This document shows positions 7,084 through 10,392 of a DNA stretch of 10,392 nt, piece after piece. Position 1 is the first letter of the stretch, and each line of letters begins with the position of its first letter. Origin of the DNA: an uncultured Clostridia bacterium (GTDB taxonomy: Bacteria > Bacillota > Clostridia > Oscillospirales > Ruminococcaceae); the NCBI GenBank assembly GCA_946563605.1, contig CAMNVW010000035.1, positions 1-10,392 on the forward strand, read 5' to 3'. The notes beneath the pieces were generated by a model. It worked only from the letters and a program-made list of their open reading frames with translations, had not been told where the DNA came from and ran no database searches. The translations under genes were made by a program, and so were the position numbers.

Positions 7084-7115
7084 TTGTTGTGTTCCGTGAT
7101 TATTTTATTATAGCA
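7084..7115. promoter_or_regulatory. Overlapping divergent -10 elements between rlmD and dpaA
   Basis: On the minus strand an extended -10, TGC then TATAAT (7107-7112), lies about 37 bases before the rlmD ATG; its -35 is poor, as is usual for extended -10 promoters. On the plus strand the same bases hold TATTAT (7106-7111), 16 bases after TTGTTG (7084-7089), a possible vegetative promoter towards dpaA. The rlmD-side promoter is the better supported. Confidence 0.5.
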
Positions 7116-7187
7116 TAAAATCTTATCGTCATGGAAGAATCCGCAGAAACTTTCACCGCATCCTGCGAAAAAGCAGTTCTCTTTTTC

Positions 7188-7214
7188 ACCAAAATCCGAA
7201 ATCCTCATAAGATG
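7188..7214 (+). promoter_or_regulatory. Sigma-K-like promoter before dpaA
   Basis: AC at 7188-7189 is 16 bases from CATAAGATG at 7206-7214. The Bacillus sigma-K consensus is AC-N16/17-CATANNNTA, so only the last base differs. The transcript would start near 7221, about 37 bases before the dpaA GTG. In Bacillus the spoVF (dpaAB) operon is made in the mother cell under sigma-K, so place and sequence agree. The consensus is short and could match by chance. Confidence 0.4.
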
Positions 7215-7257
7215 GAGTATCAAAAGCAAATTTTCTTACATTTTGGAGGTGCTGCTT

Positions 7258-8154
7258 GTGAATACGCTATCCCCTCAAACTGTTTTCGGCGTTGTCGGCG
7301 GAGATTTCCGTCAGGCTGCCATTGCCAAAAGGCTGTCGGAACAAGGCTTTTCCGTCAAAGCGTTCTGTTTGGAACGTCTGCCGCAATTTTTGCCGCCGTC
7401 GCTGCGCTGTGCCAATCTTGAAAAGCTGCGTGAATGTGACATCGTGATTCTTCCGCTGCCCCTGAGTGTGAACGGCAGCGATGTAAACGCTCCTCTCAGC
7501 GACCGGACGATTTCTTTGTCCGACTGCCTTGACGCCTGCCGCCGCGATGCTCTCCTTTTCGGCGGCAAGGTTTCCCTTGAACTCCAGCAGCTTGCAAACT
7601 CATTCGGGCTGGTCGTCCACGATTATCTGGAACGTGAGGAAATGGCGGTGCTCAACGCTGTTCCCACCGCCGAGGGTGCTGTGGAGCTTGCCCTTTCGGA
7701 ACGCGCAACCACTCTTTGGGAGAGCCGCTGTCTGATCACCGGCTTTGGCAGATGCGCAAAAACGCTTGCGCTTCTGTTAAAAGGGTTTGGCGCGAAGGTC
7801 ACGATTGCCGCGAGAAAGGAAGGCGACCTTGCCTTTGCGCGCACCTTGGGATTTCAGACCGTCCCGATTGCGGAGCTGGTATCCGCTTTGCCCAAGCAGG
7901 AAATCATTTTCAACACCGTGCCGCAGCTCATCTTTGACCGCGATACCCTGAAAAGCGTCTCGTCGGATTGTCTGATGATCGACCTTGCCTCCCGACCTGG
8001 CGGAATTGCGTTCGATACCGCCAGAGAACAGGGCTTCAAGGTCATTTGGGCGCTTTCCCTCCCGGGCAAGATTGCCCCCATCACCGCCGGAAACATCATA
8101 TGCGACACCATTCTGCATATGGTAAAACAAATTTCTGCTTCCAGCGTGGACTAA
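7258..8154 (+). CDS. dpaA: Dipicolinate synthase subunit A
   Basis: With DpaB this protein oxidises dihydrodipicolinate, a lysine-pathway intermediate, to dipicolinic acid in the mother cell; the acid is loaded as its calcium chelate into the spore core and gives heat resistance. The 298-residue length is typical. An N-terminal domain begins VFGVVGGDFRQ. The family stretch VLNAVPTAEGA lies at 131-141, a Rossmann nucleotide-binding turn at 159-186 (ITGFGRCAKTL, then VTIAAR), and LPGKIAPITAGNI at 268-280 near the end. I chose GTG at 7258 because GGAGG at 7245-7249 is 8 bases before it; the in-frame TTG at 7243 would put the ribosome site inside the gene. dpaB follows after 50 bases with no terminator, so the two form an operon. 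Confidence 0.93.
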   Translation: MNTLSPQTVFGVVGGDFRQAAIAKRLSEQGFSVKAFCLERLPQFLPPSLRCANLEKLRECDIVILPLPLSVNGSDVNAPLSDRTISLSDCLDACRRDALLFGGKVSLELQQLANSFGLVVHDYLEREEMAVLNAVPTAEGAVELALSERATTLWESRCLITGFGRCAKTLALLLKGFGAKVTIAARKEGDLAFARTLGFQTVPIAELVSALPKQEIIFNTVPQLIFDRDTLKSVSSDCLMIDLASRPGGIAFDTAREQGFKVIWALSLPGKIAPITAGNIICDTILHMVKQISASSVD

Positions 8155-8204
8155 GCTCCTTGACCTGACGATATTTGTAAATTTTATGCTATGAGGTGAT
8201 TCAT

Positions 8205-8801
8205 TTGACCATTCACACCGATTCCGCCAAACCTGTACAGGTCGGCTTTGCGCTGACCGGTTCCTTCTGCACCTTTTCTCAGGTGCTTTCTGAGCTTCAG
8301 CAGATTGCCGCCCATCCAAATTGGGAAATCACGCCCATCATGTCCCCAAACGCTTACTCCACCGACACTCGTTTTGGCTTAGCCGAGGATTTCCGTTCGC
8401 GCATCCAAAATATCTGCAATCACGAAATTTTGCACACCATCTTTGAAACCGAGCCCATCGGACCCAAAAAGCTGTTGGATGTACTGGTAGTAGCTCCATG
8501 CACCGGCAACACCCTGGGCAAGCTTGCAAATGGCATTTCCGACACTAGTGTGACGCTGGCTGTCAAAGCGCATCTGCGCAATGCCCGACCGGTCGTTCTG
8601 GCAGTCTCCACCAACGACGCTCTCGCCAATTCCGCCAAAAACATCGGAACACTCTTTAACAACAAAAACATTTTCTTTGTCCCTATGAAACAGGATAACG
8701 CCTTTGACAAGCCGACCTCCATCGTCGCCGACTTTTCCAAGCTGGTTCCGGCGATTGAATCCGCTTTAAACGGCAAGCAGCTTCAGCCGGTTCTTTGCTA
8801 A
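8205..8801 (+). CDS. dpaB: Dipicolinate synthase subunit B (flavoprotein)
   Basis: This is the second subunit of dipicolinate synthase, a flavoprotein-family fold (PPC decarboxylase/UbiX-like) that works with DpaA. The 198 residues begin with the family pattern VGFALTGSFCTF (13-24). A flavin-site-like stretch VVAPCTGNTLGKLANGISD lies at 95-113, then KAHLRNARPVVLAVSTND at 121-138 and FFVPMKQD at 157-164. The start is either TTG at 8205, 5 bases after AGGTGA (8194-8199), or GTG at 8196, which overlaps that ribosome site; I prefer TTG. It is co-transcribed with dpaA. There is no strong terminator after it; only a weak imperfect stem sits at about 8808-8830. Confidence 0.92.
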   Translation: MTIHTDSAKPVQVGFALTGSFCTFSQVLSELQQIAAHPNWEITPIMSPNAYSTDTRFGLAEDFRSRIQNICNHEILHTIFETEPIGPKKLLDVLVVAPCTGNTLGKLANGISDTSVTLAVKAHLRNARPVVLAVSTNDALANSAKNIGTLFNNKNIFFVPMKQDNAFDKPTSIVADFSKLVPAIESALNGKQLQPVLC

Positions 8802-8826
8802 GCGAAGGCAAAGCTCCTCCTTTGGC

Positions 8827-8888
8827 TTTGGTATATTTCTTGACAGCACAGCATATTGTTCCTAAAACGGCATTTTTGCCATACCAAA
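8827..8888 (+). promoter_or_regulatory. Vegetative promoter of the carboxypeptidase gene, framed by an 8-bp inverted repeat
   Basis: TTGACA (8840-8845) is a perfect -35; 17 bases on lies TAAAAC (8863-8868), four of six matches to TATAAT. The transcript would start near 8875, about 40 bases before the ATG. TTTGGTAT (8827-8834) and ATACCAAA (8881-8888) are exact inverted repeats around the promoter, and GGCA-TTTT-TGCC (8869-8880) sits just inside the second arm. So dacF can probably be made without dpaAB. Confidence 0.5.
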
Positions 8889-8914
8889 AGACATAAGGAT
8901 GTGACCGAATTTTT

Positions 8915-10030
8915 ATGAAGAACCTGCGTCAAAAATGGATCGCTTTTCTCTGTTCGTTTGCCGTCATCTGCTGCTCGCTTTCCGCGTCTGCCGCCGGTCT
9001 TTCCCCCGTATCGCTGGAAGAATACCCCCATTATGAACAGGAGGAGCTGTCCGCTAACGCATATATCGTGATGGAGGCGAGCACCGGACGGGTGCTGTGC
9101 GGCAAAAACATCCATGAACGCCTCGCGATGGCAAGCACGACCAAAATCATCGGTGCATTGATGGTGCTCGAACAACCCGATTTGGAGGAATATTTTGAGG
9201 TGGATGCCGACGCCATTCAGGTGGAAGGTTCCTCCATGGGATTGCAGCAAGGCGATTTTGTTTCGCTGTATGCGCTCGCCTGCGGCATGATGCTGCCCTC
9301 CGGTAACGACGCCGCCAATGCCGCAGGGGTGCGGCTGTACGGCAGCATCGACGGATTTGTGGAAGCGATGAACCAAAAGGCGCAGCAAATCGGTTTAAGC
9401 GACACCCACTATGTAACCGCTTGCGGATTGGACGCTCCCGAGCATTACTCCACCGCGTTTGACCTTGCGAAACTCAGCCGCATTGCTTTGCAGAATCCCG
9501 ATTTTGCCTACATTTGCGCGCAGTCCAACATGAAGGTGAAGTTTGGCAATCCCCCTTACGAACGGTGGCTGAAAAATTACAACAAATTGCTGGAACTATA
9601 TCCCGACTGCATCGGCATCAAGACCGGATTTACCGATGACGCAGGACGATGCCTTGTTTCGGCGGCACAGCGCGACGGAATGACCCTGATCTGCGTCACC
9701 TTAAACGCGCACGACGACTGGAATATGCACGCCTCTTTGTATGATCACTGTTTTGAAACATACTCTATGCAGCCGCTGCCGGACACACCCGCAAGCATCA
9801 CGCTGGTGGGTTCGGATTTACAGGAAAACGGTAGCGAAGAGGAATTGATACTCCAGTCTGCGTGGAAAAGCACAGTACCGCTGAAAGCCGGCGAATCCGC
9901 ACGGTTAAGCTACGCGGTTTTGTCCGAACCGTTCACCTATGCGCCCGTTGATTCCTCCAAGGTATACGCACAGGCGGTGTATCTTTTGGACGGCAGTCCA
10001 CTGTGCAGTGTTCCGCTTATCGCAGGGTAG
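8915..10030 (+). CDS. dacF: D-alanyl-D-alanine carboxypeptidase, PBP5/DacF-like (peptidase S11)
   Basis: This enzyme removes the last D-alanine from peptidoglycan stem peptides and so limits cross-linking. The 371 residues start with a signal peptide (about 1-27: KNLRQK, a hydrophobic core, SASAA). The three penicillin-binding motifs follow: STTK at 74-77 (nucleophile S74), SGN at 129-131 and KTG at 236-238. After about residue 285 comes a beta-rich C-terminal domain as in PBP5-type enzymes; no amphipathic membrane anchor stands out at the very end. The site AAGGA lies about 15 bases before the ATG, longer than ideal. The gene follows dpaAB, which hints at a sporulation role (cortex cross-linking, as for DacF), but its own promoter looks vegetative. 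The symbol is given by similarity; DacA and DacB are possible alternatives. Confidence 0.88.
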   Translation: MKNLRQKWIAFLCSFAVICCSLSASAAGLSPVSLEEYPHYEQEELSANAYIVMEASTGRVLCGKNIHERLAMASTTKIIGALMVLEQPDLEEYFEVDADAIQVEGSSMGLQQGDFVSLYALACGMMLPSGNDAANAAGVRLYGSIDGFVEAMNQKAQQIGLSDTHYVTACGLDAPEHYSTAFDLAKLSRIALQNPDFAYICAQSNMKVKFGNPPYERWLKNYNKLLELYPDCIGIKTGFTDDAGRCLVSAAQRDGMTLICVTLNAHDDWNMHASLYDHCFETYSMQPLPDTPASITLVGSDLQENGSEEELILQSAWKSTVPLKAGESARLSYAVLSEPFTYAPVDSSKVYAQAVYLLDGSPLCSVPLIAG

Positions 10031-10392
10031 CTTTTTATATTGACCTTTCAAAAGGCCGCAAATTTTTTAGAGTGGGTTTACATCCCACTCTTTTTCTTTT
10101 ATTTGATCTTCGGGAAGGTCGTAAGCTTCTTTGCGGGGGTCCCCCCACCCCTGTTTCGGTTTCCTCAAACCGGAAAAATTATCTGGGGGTTGCGACCCCC
10201 ACACCCCCTTTAAGCGTGGAGCTACGCGCTCCACACCGCGCCTACTTTCTTACGAAAAGAAAGTAGGCAAAGATTCGCTCGGAACCACTTGGTTCCGAGA
10301 CCTCCAACGGAGAGGGTGTTACCCCACTCGACTCCCCCGATACCATCGGTCGATGGACCAAATTGATAGGTTCGCTTTCACCCGCGGACGAA
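10031..10392. repeat. Non-coding array of perfect hairpins, probable intergenic repeat element
   Basis: No gene is supported here; an 87-codon plus-strand frame at 10003-10266 is an artefact of the repeats. Stems seen, in order: 10047-10060 (CCTTT/AAAGG), 10069-10091, 10105-10120 (GATCTT-CGGG-AAGGTC), 10136-10151 (GGGGT/ACCCC), 10157-10172 (CGGTTT-CCTC-AAACCG), 10185-10200 (GGGGGT-TGCG-ACCCCC), 10216-10234 (GTGGAGC/GCTCCAC), 10240-10268 (12 bp, GCCTACTTTCTT), 10278-10299 (CTCGGAACC-ACTT-GGTTCCGAG), 10314-10324 and 10337-10356. The first six form three copies of a unit: small hairpin, AT-rich linker, G-run hairpin. Such dense palindromes suggest a dispersed intergenic repeat or a structured RNA. 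The element may run past the right edge. Confidence 0.65.
10069..10100 (+). terminator. Rho-independent terminator after the carboxypeptidase gene
   Basis: AGAGTGGG (10069-10076) pairs perfectly with CCCACTCT (10084-10091) around a 7-base loop, followed by TTTTTCTTTT. It lies 39 bases after the dacF stop and should end that transcript. It is also the second hairpin of the repeated unit described for this region. Confidence 0.85.

Noticed and set aside
7777..8319. Minus-strand frame of 180 codons opposite dpaA/dpaB
   Set aside because: It spans two real genes and the gap between them, and the protein is low-complexity and basic.
8798..9388. Minus-strand frame of 196 codons opposite dacF
   Set aside because: It overlaps the signal peptide and the SxxK and SxN motifs of dacF in the other strand and has no recognisable features; it is a shadow of high-GC coding DNA.
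10003..10266. 87-codon plus-strand frame across the dacF stop and the hairpin array
   Set aside because: It begins inside dacF in another frame, crosses a terminator and is made of hairpin repeats; the repeated peptide (KGRKFF, then EGRKLL) reflects the DNA repeat.

Overview
The window looks like chromosomal DNA of an endospore-forming Clostridia member, most likely an Oscillospiraceae/Ruminococcaceae-type gut bacterium. The basis is inference from gene content: both dipicolinate synthase subunits (spore specific), Gram-positive Shine-Dalgarno sites (GGAGG), GTG and TTG starts, and a c-di-GMP signalling set of a kind common in that group. I see no phage, insertion sequence, CRISPR, tRNA or rRNA.

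Left part (1-4870), minus strand: one signalling operon. A strong promoter (TTGATA-17-TATAAT, 4837-4865) drives a response regulator with receiver and HD-GYP phosphodiesterase domains (3622-4800), a GGDEF piece (3130-3549), a free Hpt protein (2768-3130) and a large membrane hybrid histidine kinase with two receiver domains (195-2762). It ends at a good intrinsic terminator (82-122). The genes are packed with 1-base overlap or 5-base gaps. Together they encode a full phosphorelay: sensor kinase to its own receivers to Hpt to the HD-GYP regulator. The main surprise is that the regulator and the GGDEF piece are in the same frame and are parted by a single TAA exactly inside the DxLT motif that opens a GGDEF domain. 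The ancestral protein was almost surely a 556-residue REC-HD-GYP-GGDEF enzyme.

Middle (4801-5539): about 740 bases with no convincing full-size gene. It holds the signalling promoter, a 20-bp terminator hairpin (5060-5108), a small membrane-protein reading frame that looks frameshifted (5209-5350), and a leader-like 13-codon frame overlapping a palindrome (5419-5476).

Right part: an RlmD-type 23S rRNA uracil-C5 methyltransferase on the minus strand (5540-7054) is divergent from dpaA (7258-8154) and dpaB (8205-8801). These make dipicolinic acid, the spore-core solute, from a lysine-pathway intermediate. A DacF-like D-Ala-D-Ala carboxypeptidase (8915-10030) follows, with its own promoter and terminator. 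It fits a role in cell-wall or spore-cortex peptidoglycan. By eye, this right half is richer in G+C than the signalling operon.

The end of the window (10031-10392) is non-coding and made of a dense series of perfect hairpins. The first three form a repeated two-hairpin unit. It looks like a structured intergenic repeat element, which may continue past the window edge.
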